Part shown: positions 31,601-42,966 of the stretch, in pieces
How the letters are laid out: each line of letters starts with the position of its first letter
How positions within the stretch are numbered: the first letter of the stretch is position 1
Notes under the pieces: generated by a model
Databases searched by the model: none
What the model was told of the DNA's origin: nothing
The model's input: the letters and a program-made list of their open reading frames with translations, nothing else
Translations under genes and position numbers: made by a program
NCBI RefSeq assembly: GCF_030272615.1
Contig: NC_081406.1
Coordinates: 172,320,361 to 172,384,360 of the forward strand
Direction of reading: 5' to 3'
Length of the DNA: 64,000 nucleotides
Source of the DNA: Cryptomeria japonica
Lineage: Eukaryota; Streptophyta; Pinopsida; Cupressales; Cupressaceae

Positions 31601-34426
31601 TACTACTGCATACACACCTCAACAGAATGGAGTAGCTGAAAGGAAGAATCGTACTATGGTTGAAATGGCAAGGTGCATGTTACAAACCAAGGGATTGAGC
31701 AATTCTTATTGGGGAGATGCAATTGCTACAACTATGTACATCCTCAACCATAGTCCCATCAGTGCACTAGAAAATATGACTCCTTATGAATCTTGGTATG
31801 GTAAAAGGCCTAATGTTAATCATTTCAAAGTTTTTGGTTGTTTGGCTTATGTGCATGTACCCGATCAGAATAGACAGAAATTAGATGCAAAGAGTGAGTC
31901 ATGTATTTTTATTGGGTATAGTGAGAAAAGCAAGGCTTATAGGTTGTATAATCCCCTCACTAACAAGCTTATTGTCTCAAGAGATGTGATTTTTGATGAA
32001 GGGGGAGTTTATGGTCATAAAAAAGGCCATGTTGAGAAGCCAAAATCTATTTTGAATGATGATATAATTGCTGATATTGATCAGGAGCAGCCAACTAATG
32101 TTTCTATATCCAGTGGTTTAACTCCACCAAGCAACCCTTCATCAAGTTCTTTAGTACCAAGTTCAAGTCCATCTTCTTCTCCAAGTTCTATAAGGAAAGT
32201 AAGGAGATTGAGTGATATCTACCAGAGGAGTGGAAATCAAGTACATGAAGAAAACCCAGTAGGTGAGACAATGAATTTTGCTTTATTAGCCAAGGTTGAT
32301 TTTGAACCATCATGTTTTGAAGATGCATGTACTAATGAGGTTTGGGTGAAAGACATGGAAGAAGAGATGGATTCCATTCACAGGAATGACACTTGGGAGT
32401 TAACAGAAATTCCACATGACAAAAAAAAGATTGGCACCAAATGGGTCTACAAGACCAAATTTAATAGTGATGGGAATGTTGAAAGACACAAGGCAAGATT
32501 AGTTGCTAAAGGCTTCACACAGAAATATGGAATTGATTATGAAGAGAAATTTGCACCAGTAGCAAGACAAGAGACCATAAGAATGTTGATTTCATTAGCA
32601 GCTCAGAAGAAGTGGTGCATACATCATATGGATGTGAAAAGTGCCTTCTTGAATGGGTACTTAGAAGAGGAAGTATATGTGGAGCAGCCACAAGGTTTTG
32701 AAGTACAAGGAAAAGATAATTATGTCTACAGGTTGAAGAAGGCTTTGTATGGCCTCAAGCAAGCACCAAGAGCGTGGTATGCCAGGATTGATGGATACTT
32801 TCAGGAGAATGGCTTCCAGAGAAGTAAGAGTGATCCTACCCTTTACTACAAATAAGAAGGTACTGATATTCTCATCATAAGTTTGTATGTTGATGATCTT
32901 TTGTATATGGGTAGTAGTTCTAAGATGAAAGATGAATTCAAATCTGCTATGATAAAAGAATTTGAGATGAAAGATATTGGTCTAATGAAATATTTTCTAG
33001 GAATGGAGGTTTATCAAACTAAGGATGAGATTTTTATTTGTCAAACAAAGTATGCACAGGATATGCTGAAGAAATTTAATATGATTGATTGTAACCCTGC
33101 CTCCACTCCAAGTGCTCATGGAGATTTGTTATGTAGAGATGATGGTGCTAATTTAGTTGATGAGACAGCTTACAGAAGTATTGTGGGGAGCTTGATGTTT
33201 CTAATCCACACAAGGCCTGATATTGCCTATTCAGTTTCACTTGTTTCAAGGTATATGACAAATCCATCTGAAATACATATGAAGGCAGCAAGAGGATTTT
33301 GAGGTATGTGAAAGGGAATTTAAGTTTTGGTATTCATTACTACTCTTCTGAAAAGTTCAATTGAGTAGGCTTTAGTGATTCAGATTGGGGAGGTAGTATG
33401 GATGACCGTAAATCTACATCTAGAAATTGTTTTTCTTTTGGTTCTAATTTGATTACCTGGAGCTCGAAAAAATAAAGTATTATTGCTCTCTCATCTACAG
33501 AAGCGGAGTATGTTGCAATTACCTCAGCAGGTACACAAGCTCGTTGGCTCAGAAAAGTTTTGGAAGAAATTGGAGAAAAACAAATTCAGCCTACAGTGTT
33601 ATATTGTGACAATGTGAGTGCCATCAAGTTAGCTAAGAATCCAGTTCATCACAACAGAACAAAGCATTTTGATTTGAAATATCACTTCATATGAGATTTG
33701 GTGTAGAAGAAGGATGTCAAATTGAAGCACATCAACACCTAGGATCAGCTAGCAGATATATTCACCAAAGCGGATGCGAAAGATCAGTTTATAGCACTAT
33801 GAGATAAGATTGTGAGCCCTCTCAGCATCAAGGGGGAGTATGTTGATAAGTGATGCTGCTCTAGCATGCAGCTCCATGCAACTTTAGTTTGGACATGAAG
33901 CTATCCACTCATCACCATGCATAAGCTATTTTTAGTTTAAATCAGTTTTTTTGTTTATTCATGCAAATAAAGCATGTACTCCAACATGCATTAATCTTTA
34001 CGTCTTTTTTTTGTTTTGTTTTTTGCATGAGTTTGTATTTAGTAAATAAAGCATGTTGTGCATGCAATTATATTCTTAATTTAGGGAGTAGTTTTTTCTT
34101 TTTTAGTTTGAGAGCCTTAGTAGCTTTTCGTGCAATGCTAGGAATATATTTAGAACTGCAGTTATTATTAATTGTTTTAGGCTGCAAATTCTTTATATAT
34201 GCAGCCTCTATGTAATTTCTTATTAAGCTTCAATAAAGATATTGGTGTGTGAAATTCCAAAAAAACAAGGCACTTTGTTTTTTATTATGAATTGTGATTT
34301 CTTTTTGCAATTTCTTCTTTTTGCTGCTATTGTTTGCTAATCAGTTGGTTCAGAGAGGATAGGTCAGATTCAAAATTCTACAAAATGCACTAAAATCAAT
34401 GGAAAAAAATTGGACAGTACTTTCAT
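28652..34426 (-). CDS. HIPP-like HMA-domain protein, copy B (apparently intact)
   Basis: Gene model: exon 1 34426-34421, exon 2 29137-29062, exon 3 28974-28652; 405 nt, 134 aa. All introns have GT-AG ends and the phases fit (the Gly28 codon is split over intron 2). Residues 3-69 form an HMA-type fold ([48 protein letters not shown]). The usual Cys-x2-Cys metal site is replaced by MEDEKSK, so heavy-metal binding is doubtful. Then come a Lys/Glu/Pro-rich linker, a Tyr-rich stretch and the carboxy-terminal CIIV (131-134), a CaaX-type prenylation box. A two-codon first exon (Met-Lys) is retained in all copies where it can be read. HIPPs act in metal handling, stress response and as targets of pathogen effectors; which applies here is unknown. 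Intron 1 holds a whole copia element in antisense. The exon 1 donor is AAA|GTACTG rather than AAG|GTACTG. Confidence 0.82.
29211..29711 (+). repeat. 5' LTR of the copia element
   Basis: 501 bp, TGTTAATAAG...TTCTACA. Compared with the 3' LTR it lacks three short stretches (about 12, 12 and 19 bp) and shows roughly twenty base differences by eye. AATAAA-type signals occur near the 3' end. Confidence 0.93.
29714..29725 (+). promoter_or_regulatory. Primer-binding site of the copia element
   Basis: TGGTATCAGAGC, complementary to the 3' end of plant initiator tRNA-Met, begins two bases after the 5' LTR. Confidence 0.92.
29781..30714 (+). pseudogene. copia gag region (broken)
   Basis: Starts with an [14 protein letters not shown]-type amino terminus and a YWCIKM motif typical of plant copia gag (UBN2/Retrotran_gag type). 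In-frame stops are TAG 30117-30119, TGA 30129-30131 and TAA 30480-30482, each one substitution away from a sense codon. A Gly/Arg-rich stretch at about 30500-30580 is followed by a zinc knuckle at about 30590-30640 whose second Cys is a Tyr (C-x2-Y-x4-H-x4-C). RNA packaging would be impaired even without the stops. Confidence 0.9.
30717..33800 (+). pseudogene. copia pol region: protease, integrase, reverse transcriptase, RNase H (broken)
   Basis: The aspartic protease motif [10 protein letters not shown] has its Asp at 30753-30755. Stops follow at 30831 and 30963. A long open stretch 31041-32852 carries the integrase zinc-binding H..H..C..C region (WHLRYGH ... CEGCAKGK), the catalytic core ([24 protein letters not shown]) and the front of the reverse transcriptase ([40 protein letters not shown]). 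TAA at 32853 cuts it before the YVDD catalytic motif at 32886-32897. A frameshift lies near 33290. The RNase H segment ([31 protein letters not shown]) runs to about 33780 with several stops. Confidence 0.93.
33830..33840 (+). promoter_or_regulatory. Polypurine tract of the copia element
   Basis: AAGGGGGAGTA directly precedes the 3' LTR; it is the usual plus-strand priming site of LTR retrotransposons. Confidence 0.9.
33841..34382 (+). repeat. 3' LTR of the copia element
   Basis: 542 bp, TGTTGATAAG...TTCTACA, followed by the right target duplication AAATG. It contains CTCTAGCATGCAG near the start and a TTGGTTCAGAGAGGATAGG-type stretch near the end that the 5' LTR lacks. Confidence 0.93.
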
Positions 34427-34532
34427 GTTTGACAGTATAGCCTATGGATCCTCAAACTCTGAAACAAATATGCTCGTTAGAGATTAATACCGATTTAAAG
34501 TTCATTTGACTAGGTTCTCAGTATTGCAATGT

Positions 34533-34541
34533 CTTTATAGG
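34533..34541 (-). promoter_or_regulatory. TATA-like element of HIPP-B
   Basis: On the minus strand CCTATAAAG lies about 107 bp upstream of the ATG. The same element stands upstream of psi-1 at 4343 and 25840. Unit A HIPP-A lost this region by deletion. No mapped transcription start. Confidence 0.4.
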
Positions 34542-36359
34542 TTTTTCGCTAGAAATGAATACCAATAGCAAAGTCACTTGACTGGGTTTTCAAGTATTTT
34601 AAAGTCTTTCTAGCAAGAACCAATTGTCATCCGTTATGTCAATAAAAGCTAGAAAATTTGTGGAAATGATGGGAAAATCCAATTTCCACGAAGCTTGCAT
34701 GGAAATAATTTTAGCTGATTTCAAAGCAATGAGTGCGTAATGCCTCACATAAATTTTTTACGTACATTTAGATTGCTAAAAATTCGGAATTAAAACATAT
34801 GTTCTCCTGATAATTAATGTTCAAAAATTATAAATTCAGAATAGTTTGTTATAATTGACCTTGTGAACGAATTTAAACCACCTCGATGGAGAAGGTTCGT
34901 TACCAGAAAAACCAGAAAAAATTAAAAATCTCTTCTTATCCACAAAATAATCAAGAGATAGATTACTTTTTGTTAACGACTTTTTCTATCTCATCATACG
35001 GTACACTGTACCAAAAAATAATCTAAACCACATAGAGGGAGAAGATTCCTTACCATGTCTTTCTCCATGAAGACAAATGGAGAGATATATCAATCAATTT
35101 CCAGTTTTCGGCGGAGGAGACAGCTGAACATGTTGTGCACTGCAGAAGAGTAGTTGTACCACATTCTGTATTTTCGTCCACACGATACAAAGAAAAATCT
35201 TGATTTTAAATTTCCTTAATCTACTTCTGTTTCAAGTAAAGATAGTTTAAAGAACAATAATACTGATAGCAGTAATATTCATTAAATTCATTGATTTATA
35301 TTTCTTTCTTTCCTCTTCTTGTGTTAATATCAATTGTTTGCAAAATGTTTCCTCAAAATATTATATTTTTATATTAAAATGTTTCCTCAAAATTTTATTT
35401 TATTTTTAAGAAATGTTTTAGATTTTCTTTTATGAAGACAATTTAGGACTTTAAAGTATTTGTTTGTGTTGTGATTAGTCAATCATTGATTTTATTTCTT
35501 ATAATTTAACTCATGTTGATGTTTCGTTTGAGTTAAAAAATTGATTTATAAGAAAATTATATTTATATATATTTAGATAAGAATTAATTAAGTTAAAATA
35601 TTTTTTTCACATTTTATCACATGTATTTATATCTACAAATAGATATATTTACATTTTTATTCTCTTTTATTCCTTCTTTCTTTTTAACTTTAGGTCATAA
35701 TATTTTTCTTCTTTTTTCTGTTAAAGTTATGCTAATTTACATCCTCTTATTATCATTACTCATATATAGTGAGTAAGTGAGAGAGAGAAAGAGTGTGTGC
35801 ACACGTCTATGTGTGTGACACTTACATTTGTACTCTCATTCATTCCCTCTTTTCCCTCTTTCTTTCTTATTATCATTATTCGTTGTGAGAGAGAGAGATC
35901 TTCTATGTGTGTGTTTGATTGATGATCTTTTCTACTCTAACATGTGTGTAGTTGATCTTTTTCATTTTCACATTTTTCTAACTTTGAGCTCATCCCTTAT
36001 TTTTTGGGGATCTAAATGCTTTCTCCTTAGCTATCCAAACCTTACTTTGCTCCTCCTCCTCTTTATCACATGTCCCCATTATAAGCCTTTCAATTTTATC
36101 ATTTTTTTTGTGGGTTTCCTTGATCTATTAACTATTCTAATATTTTTCTCTTCTTACTTAACAATCTCTTCCTTCTTGTTTTTCTCTTGGAGTTCTCACT
36201 TTGTGCATCATCTAGCAAATTACCCATCTTAGCCTTCTCTATATTAGTTTTCCTTAATCTTCTCTTTAATAATTTTTACTATCTTAGCTCTCTTTCATCT
36301 TGATGATGGATCATTTAGTGTGATCTAAAACTTTGATACAAATAAATATGATACAATTT
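34542..36359. other. HIPP-B upstream DNA and T-rich block, no gene
   Basis: The part 34486-35923 is missing from unit A. It is AT-rich and contains GAGAGA and GTGTGT microsatellite tracts at 35780-35900. 35160-36330 matches the block upstream of psi-1 (3500-4120). The open frame 35828-36232 is T-rich low complexity and not supported as a gene. Confidence 0.55.
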
Positions 36360-36376
36360 AATCAAAATAAGTTGTG
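36360..36376. other. Empty target site of the unit A LINE
   Basis: The sequence AATCAAAATAAGTTGTG is continuous here, whereas in unit A it is split at AAAATAAGTTGT by the LINE at 8567-14714. It shows the pre-insertion state. Confidence 0.9.
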
Positions 36377-36949
36377 CTCAGTTTGGGATAGTCAAATGTA
36401 TTGATATTAACATGTAAAAATTAAATAAAAATAAAATTAAAAGGTTGTAGTTTACTTGGTTGAACACAATTGATTATATAAAAATATATCAAATCAAATT
36501 ATATATTTTAATGAATTTAAAAATTGTAATATTTCAATAAATTAAATTTTGATAAATAAAAATAAGATAATTATTTAGCAAATTTTTTAATACAAAATTC
36601 CTATAAGATATTAAATAAATTTAAGACATTAAAAAGAAAGACGATTTTAGTTGACATGAGTCCAACTAGAAAGATTGGTTTTGTCATTTTACCAATTAAA
36701 TGATAATAATTCTCCTATTAAACATGCAAGATGACTTTTCAACATGGTCATTGGCTATTTTAACAAAGGAGATCTTGTTAGGGAGTTGATGGTTTCGAGG
36801 AAACCATCCATTTCTACAAAAATGTTGGCTTTCACTCACTTTATGCACCCCATGGAAACAAACGTTTCCTATAGACTTTACAATACTGAAAACCTAGTTA
36901 AATAAACTTTAAATGAGTATTGATTTCTAATGAGCATGTTTTATTTGAA
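36377..36949. other. AT-rich upstream DNA of HIPP psi-2 (unit B), no gene
   Basis: Counterpart of 14727-15414; nothing beyond what is said there. Confidence 0.55.
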
Positions 36950-37757
36950 AATTTTAGGCTCCTTAGGCTATACACTCAAACATTAAGATGTTGTCTACTT
37001 TGTTCCCTTGATATTTGTGCATTTTTCAGACTTTTGAATGAAAGTCTATGTTCCGTTCAATTTATTGAGTAACCCATAATTTGGATCAGTAGGAAATGGT
37101 GTTCTTAGCTATGGATGATAAGAAAAGAAAGAAAAGGGCAATAAAAGTCATTGCAGGATTAAAGGTACAATGTTTAACTATATAACAAATTGCCATTGCT
37201 TTTATTTGAAAGTAAAGAGGATGATGCTTATGAATAATATGTGTTTTGTGTTGGAATGTGAAGTCCAAATTGGACTCTTAGCTAGCACTAGTTGAGTCAT
37301 ATTTACTATATTTAGTAAGTTGTCTTCAAGTAGGACTTTACAACTCAGTTATTTTAGGATGCTCGAAGTCTTGTTTTGATGTACAGTTTTGAGATTGTTG
37401 TAACTCTGTAATTCCTGAGAATCAATACGAAAGACAAAATTTGCCTGTGGTTTTTTACTGGTATATTTTTACCAGGTTTTTCTACGTAAATCTGTGTGTT
37501 ATGTGCTATTGTTCTTCTTTGTAATTTTTTTGCACTTGTTATTTTTCTCACATTTTGCAGGCATGGATTCTGTAGTAGTGGATACGATAGAGAATATGAG
37601 AACTGTAGAGGAGGATGCATATCTAAATTGCGTCAAAGACAAACCTAGAAAATTTGGGTTCTTAGATTCATTAATTGAGCTTGAATCCTACCAAAGAAAG
37701 GAAAAAGAGCACAATGAAGACAACAAGTCAAATGAAAAAATCAATCAAGAGAATTAG
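36950..37757 (+). pseudogene. HIPP-like pseudogene psi-2 (unit B), interrupted by a solo LTR
   Basis: The exon 1 start codon is ATT with no GT donor (ATTAAGATG near 36981). The exon 2 remnant lies at about 37092-37164 and encodes an MVFLAMDDKK...RAIKVIAG segment; it is one base shorter at its end than in HIPP-B, which puts exon 3 out of frame. Exon 3 (37561-37757) is open with GMDSVVVD, KPRKFGFLDS and a Glu/Lys/Asn-rich tail, and stops at TAG without a CaaX box. Intron 2 contains a 304-bp solo LTR just before the acceptor. Confidence 0.8.
37249..37552 (+). mobile_element. Solo LTR with TTTTG target duplication
   Basis: 304 bp starting TGTTGGAATGTGAAG and ending TTTTTCTCACA, flanked by TTTTG at 37244-37248 and 37553-37557. 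In the other HIPP copies GTGTTTTG runs straight into CAG at this point, so the insert boundaries are clear. TG...CA ends and a 5-bp duplication mark an LTR left after recombination between the two LTRs of an element; its sequence differs from the copia LTR at 29211. Strand is assumed. Confidence 0.88.
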
Positions 37758-38030
37758 ATATTTTTGCCCCTCACCTTTACTACTTCTAATATCATTTTGT
37801 AATACAGAATATCTGAACCTCTACACTACAATACTTTAAAAAAATCGAAAGCCAAATGATGAATTTAAAAAAATACAGTTTGGCAGTAACACTATCAAAT
37901 CCCATATTTTAATTTTTTTAGTTATGGATTTAAAATTGAGATAGTGAATGTTTGGCTGTCAAGATTTCCTTTCCCATGATGGGGTTGTAAGTCAAATTTA
38001 GGAAATTAATCGACAATGTTGATGGAAATA

Positions 38031-39637
38031 GAGGGAGCCTAAAAACTAAAATTTGGTAAGATAAACAAGAAGGGATGGAGCGCGGAGGGAGAAGAGTGAT
38101 TAGCGGCGGTAGGGTTTCTGTATATGGGGACTCTAAAGAAGGTGATGCTAACTGATAATCGAATGGTGAAATGGGGCTTTCCGTTGGTCCCAGATCTTTG
38201 TCTTGGTTGATGGGTGGGGTCATTCTTGGTTCGATGTGGTGTTTGGTAGCATGCAGGGGTGCATGTGGCATCTCCCTAAGCTGATCTCCATTGTGACCCA
38301 TTTGTTGTTTCTAGGTTGTAGATGTCCTCTACTCTTGGAGTGCATGGTTGTGTGGGTTACTGTGAGGGTGCAATTCAGGTTTTTGGCGATGGTTTGGTAA
38401 GGTTGTGTTGCACCCCTGTTTGAGATCTTCATTTTTTTTGCCTGAAGTTTTATGTTGCTTCTTGCTTGGGTCTCTAGCTGTTTTGGGTGTGATGTTTTAC
38501 AGAGGACTTTGTGGGCTTTGGGTCCCCTCCATTTTTGGTTTCTCCCTCTATTTTCCTTCTCATGGCGACTCCATCTCCTATAGAGGTGGAGATTTTTTTT
38601 TCTTATATACATTTGAGTGGATGTAGGGAGTTGTGTTGGGTGGTAATTTGTTTGGAGCTTCTTTGGTTGTTCCTTTGGAGGCAGAGCTCACCTCCCAAAC
38701 AGATATGGATGCTTTTGTGGTTTTTGAAGTTTTCCCTCATCCTTTGTTATCTTGTGTATGACTGGAGTTCCTTTTAGTTTTATTCTATTATGGTTGTGGG
38801 AGCCATACCAAAATCTAGTTCTTTTCGTTTGGGGGGCATGTTAAATCCCTTTGGTATGGGTATTATAGGTTTTGGGTTCTTGGTGAAAACCTTTGTTCTT
38901 TTGTTTCAGAAGAAGGTTAAGGGAGCTTTTGTAAAACCCTTTTTTTTTCTTTTGATGGGGTTTGGTATTCCATGTATGTGTCTTTTGACTCTAGGTTCTC
39001 TTCATGATGAGGGTTATTCGGTCCCTCGCTCTCTAGGTTCCATGGCTCTGTTTTTTGTGCTCCATGTTATGCATCTCAGGGTTTCTCTAGTCTTTCGTAT
39101 GGAGGGGATCCCATCTTCTATGGAGGGGGAGATGGATGTGGCTAGAGGTGACTTTTCTCCTATTGAGGTGGAGTTGGATGCTACTAGATTTGCCTAGAAG
39201 TGTTGTTGGGCGGCTGAAGAAGCCCATTTGTTTGGCTACAAGGAAGATTTTGATGGCATCCCAATTATCTTTTTCTTTTTTGGCGGTGAAGATAATGAAA
39301 ATCATGTTTCAAATAGTGGGGTTCACTCTCAAGGATAAGGTTGTAGGAGCCTAGATAAGGCCCATGATTATGACTAAGGAATTATGCTTCCCTATGTTCA
39401 TACTTGACTAAAATATTTTAGGGTGGCTTTAGCTTTTTTCTGTTGCCACTAGTTATGTAACACTTATTCTATATTGTTTAGTTGTGGCTGGGTTGCTACT
39501 TTTTTATGTTGTATCCTTCTGCAATATTCCTTTATTGGTTTTAGATCTGTGAAAAATTGAGGGTTTCAGGTCCCTTTAAAACTTGTTGTATGGGGTTTTG
39601 GGTCCCCTCAAAACCTGTTTTACTCTTAATAAAAAAC
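38031..39637 (+). mobile_element. Short LINE-like element R (plus strand, unit B)
   Basis: Counterpart of 16081-17152. The 26-codon frame is at 38075-38155 (same length as in unit A) and the 3' end at about 39637 reads GGGTCCCCTCAAAACC...CTTAATAAAAAAC. It keeps about 0.5 kb of internal G/T-rich sequence that unit A lost. Longer open frames (38405-38626, 38790-39197) are not recognisable. Confidence 0.55.
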
Positions 39638-39699
39638 AAAGAGAGCAAAAAAATGAGATGAAAAAAAAGCATAGTAATTTTTTTTGTTCAAAATAGAAT

Positions 39700-40057
39700 A
39701 AGACAACATTTCCTAAGCTTGAGCTCTTTATACAAGAACCGTTACATTAAGATTCATACCCTTTATCACCTTTGTGGAGGAGCTGGACTTTTCTCTTCTA
39801 GGAGATTGTAAAAATATATTTAAAAGTTCTACAAACCACTTAAACACTATGGAGGAGTGGTGGATAACTTAAAATGATACTTTTTACACTATCCATAATG
39901 TGTGATAGAGAAAAGGTTGGAGGAATAAATGAAAATCCATCCAAATCCAAGGAAAAAATGTTTCAATATTTGTTTGTGTTATGTCTATAGATATGTAGTA
40001 CATACTGATAATATACACATGCTAGATTCGGTGGGGTAGCTGGGATTATTTGCAACA
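39700..40057 (-). repeat. LTR-like segment of a gag-only element (unit B, minus strand)
   Basis: On the minus strand GTGATTAAGGGAGAG is followed by TGTTGCAAATAATCCC starting at 40057, a standard polypurine tract/LTR junction. It is slightly longer than in unit A because of a short stretch near 39860-39920. The outer edge is approximate. Confidence 0.45.
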
Positions 40058-41120
40058 CTCTCCCTTAATCACAACTACTATCATACCCCTTATCCTTTTG
40101 TTCTTTGCACCTTTCTTCAACTACTACGACAACTTCTTCAAACACTTGACTGATGGTATTTAGTCTTTTTTTCCTTCTTTAGTGAACTTTAATTTGGAGG
40201 TTAACAATATTACTATGCTCCCCCTTATTTATTCAATCATTTGCTAACGATCTCTACAAGCTCTTAATCTTTTATAGCTTCATTTAGATTTCCGCAACTA
40301 TAGCTTTGGCAAATCAACTTAATGCCTTTAACATTACCATTCCTTTGGATCTGTATGATCTCTTCTTTGAATCCCCTTCATCAACTATGACTGATATAAT
40401 CTCTTTTCTAGTCTTTGTTTATATTAAAAATTTTAGGTTTATACAACCTTTTCAACATATTGGTTACCTTTCTCCAACTGGGTCCATCAATGTATCCATA
40501 ATTAATCTATATACAATCTTTCAAAGATTGTTGTTCATTTCACACTTTATTCTAGCATGAATTTTTAAAATGATTATTCAACCAACAAATTGACTAAGGG
40601 TGAAGATCCCAACAATTATCTTTTTTATGTCCTTCCTTATGATAGTGAAAACATTTTATTCTTTGAGCTGATTTACATTCACTTGTAATACTTGCAACAC
40701 CAGTTCTATTTTTGTTATCATATCCAAGGCCTTCATTTTTAGGCCTTAGAACTAGTTAAATGGACACTATTACTCCTTGCCCATATTTTCCCTCCACATC
40801 CCATTTTCTTCATGATTTGAAAACCAATGTTCTTTCCAAACGAGCCATTGTTATCAATATCACAATCTACAAAATTTATATTTTTAGACATACTCTACCC
40901 CTCAGTCTCACATTCTTCCCCAACAACCACTTCACACAAATTAATTGTTTTATTAAAAGAACAATTAACAAACCTCTTGTCCCATATGAGACTTTACAAA
41001 CAAAAGACTTTACTTTCAAACACCAATTTTCTTTTCTCAACACTTGTAGCTATTTTTCCAAATCTTCATTTGCCCTTTTAACCATGTTTCAACTCCCATT
41101 TTGTTGCACAGGCTTGTTTT
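40058..41120 (-). pseudogene. gag-like remnant (unit B, minus strand)
   Basis: Counterpart of 17504-18574. The same charged gag-like segment and damaged zinc knuckle can be followed on the minus strand, with more stops. Plus-strand open frames 40306-40560 and 40760-41122 are shadows of this segment. Confidence 0.4.
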
Positions 41121-41133
41121 AAACTTGTACGTT

Positions 41134-42953
41134 ATTTTTGATTAAGGGAAAATAAGGTTTTGAGGGAACCTGAAACCCCGTGGATGAACTGACATCCATA
41201 ACCCAACAATAAACAATTGATCAATAGATATACAAATATTTCATAAATCCAACCTCCACTGAAACACTTCCCAAAGGGAAATAGAAAACATTACATATTA
41301 GGCTAGACCCAAGAAAAGAGACAAGAATCTGAGGGTTTTGAATGGCTCCCATAACCATAGAAGATGGTTTTAAATAGGCTCCAACAACCTCAAAGACACT
41401 GAGGGTTTTGACAGGCACCCACAACAATACAAGATGGCTTTAACCAAGATTCCACAACCTGATATTAGGGTCCCAAACCTAGCACACCTTAACCAAAAAC
41501 AAGAAGTAGAAGAAACCAAGGTGTGCCCTTTAAAACTAGAAACAAACACCCAGTTAGTAAAACAAATAAGTAACGGAGGAGGGTTTTTACTGGCTCCCTC
41601 AACCAAGAGCATGGCTGAAAACTGAAAGCTCTCCACAATCACCACCTCAATAGGGATCAGAGGAGGAAGAACAACACATAGCACATAATCAGCCATCAAA
41701 CTTCTAAGGTCCTTAAAAATGGGTTTTGACAGGTTCCCATAACCTGAAAAACTCCGAAAGCGTAATTTGAATGAGATACCTGAACCAAATAAACTCCAAG
41801 TAGGTGAGCACCTCCCGTCTCTCCGCCTCTATAGGAGAAAACATCCAAAAGCACAAAAGTATGGAGAGAAATTTAAACAACCAACCAACTCCCAGCGAGT
41901 TCCATCTAATAGAAACCAACCAGTAACTCTTTCCCTATATAAAAGAATGACCCACCTCAATAAGGTAGATTGAGAGGAACTGACAGATGCAACCCAAATA
42001 GAAAGTTATCCTCTTGAGAAGAATAAGAACAAAAGGCACCTCCACCCTTCAAGAGGACCATTGAAATATCTTGAAAGTACGAACAAGAAAACCCCCTTAA
42101 CAGAGAGTCTCCCCAGAAACAAAACTGTTAGCTTGAACTAAAGATAGAGAAATAAGGCATAGCCAACAAGGAAATAACCTCCACCATAGATCCAAGGAGA
42201 AGGGGGAGAAGGAATGAGGTTAAAAGGAAGATCCCTAAGAAAGAACAAGTAGAGTACACAATCTGGGCAAAAATATCTTCCAAAACTAGATAACCCCAAA
42301 CCCACTAGAACCCACCAAGTCTCTGGAAGAAGAGAGAAAATCCTTTCATCACATATACCACCTGGATCCCAGATCGTCCCCCAACTCCACGCCAAACCCC
42401 TTGTATCAACATGAGAGAGAATAGAGAGGATCTCTCCTCTCATACATCTCCCGTAGCAAACCCCAAGCCACATTCAAAATAGCTCCAGCCCAATACTGTA
42501 GGTAAATCCAACCACGACACCAAATCTGCCAGGGAAGAACAATAGATACGGGACATAGCTAGACCCCACAAGGGTCGAGGAGGGCAAATAGGCATGGAGG
42601 GAAGAGCCACTTCCAATAATTTTTCTGGATGCCAAAGATAATGATTTGCATGCCAAATAGGCCAGGAACAACAAAGAGCATAGCCATCATGGTAGATCCC
42701 AAACCCCGTCAAACCTGTACATGCCTCAACACTTCCACCAAAACAATAGGGCCACCCCCACAACAAACACCCATCCACAATGAAACATTGCAAACACCAA
42801 TTAGATAAAGATCCAAAAGAAAGGGCATCAAAAGCAAGCTAAAATGGGATTCAAATCCCCTCCATCTGCCTTGGTGTCATCTTCTTCCTCATTTGCATCC
42901 CTCGACCCCAAAACCCTAGCACTCACACTAGATCTCCTGCCCATACTTTCTCC
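41134..42953 (-). mobile_element. Short LINE-like element R (minus strand, unit B) with target-site duplication
   Basis: Counterpart of 18588-20414, flanked by AAACTTGTACGTT (41121-41133, one mismatch) and AAACTTGTACCTT (42954-42966). The acidic amino-terminal frame begins near 42944 on the minus strand (GSRDANEEEDD) and stays open two codons longer than in unit A. Confidence 0.7.
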
Positions 42954-42966
42954 AAACTTGTACCTT

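Larger units (their letters stand above)
29211..34382 (+). mobile_element. Ty1/copia retrotransposon, degenerate, in HIPP-B intron 1
   Basis: 5172-bp element with LTRs at 29211-29711 and 33841-34382, flanked by the 5-bp target duplication AAATG (29206-29210 and 34383-34387). It has a tRNA primer-binding site, a polypurine tract, and one reading frame ordered gag, protease, integrase, reverse transcriptase, RNase H; integrase before reverse transcriptase defines Ty1/copia. The frame is broken by several stops and one frameshift. Unit A has no insertion at the matching site (about 8019), so the element arrived after the tandem duplication. It lies antisense to HIPP-B. Confidence 0.97.
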
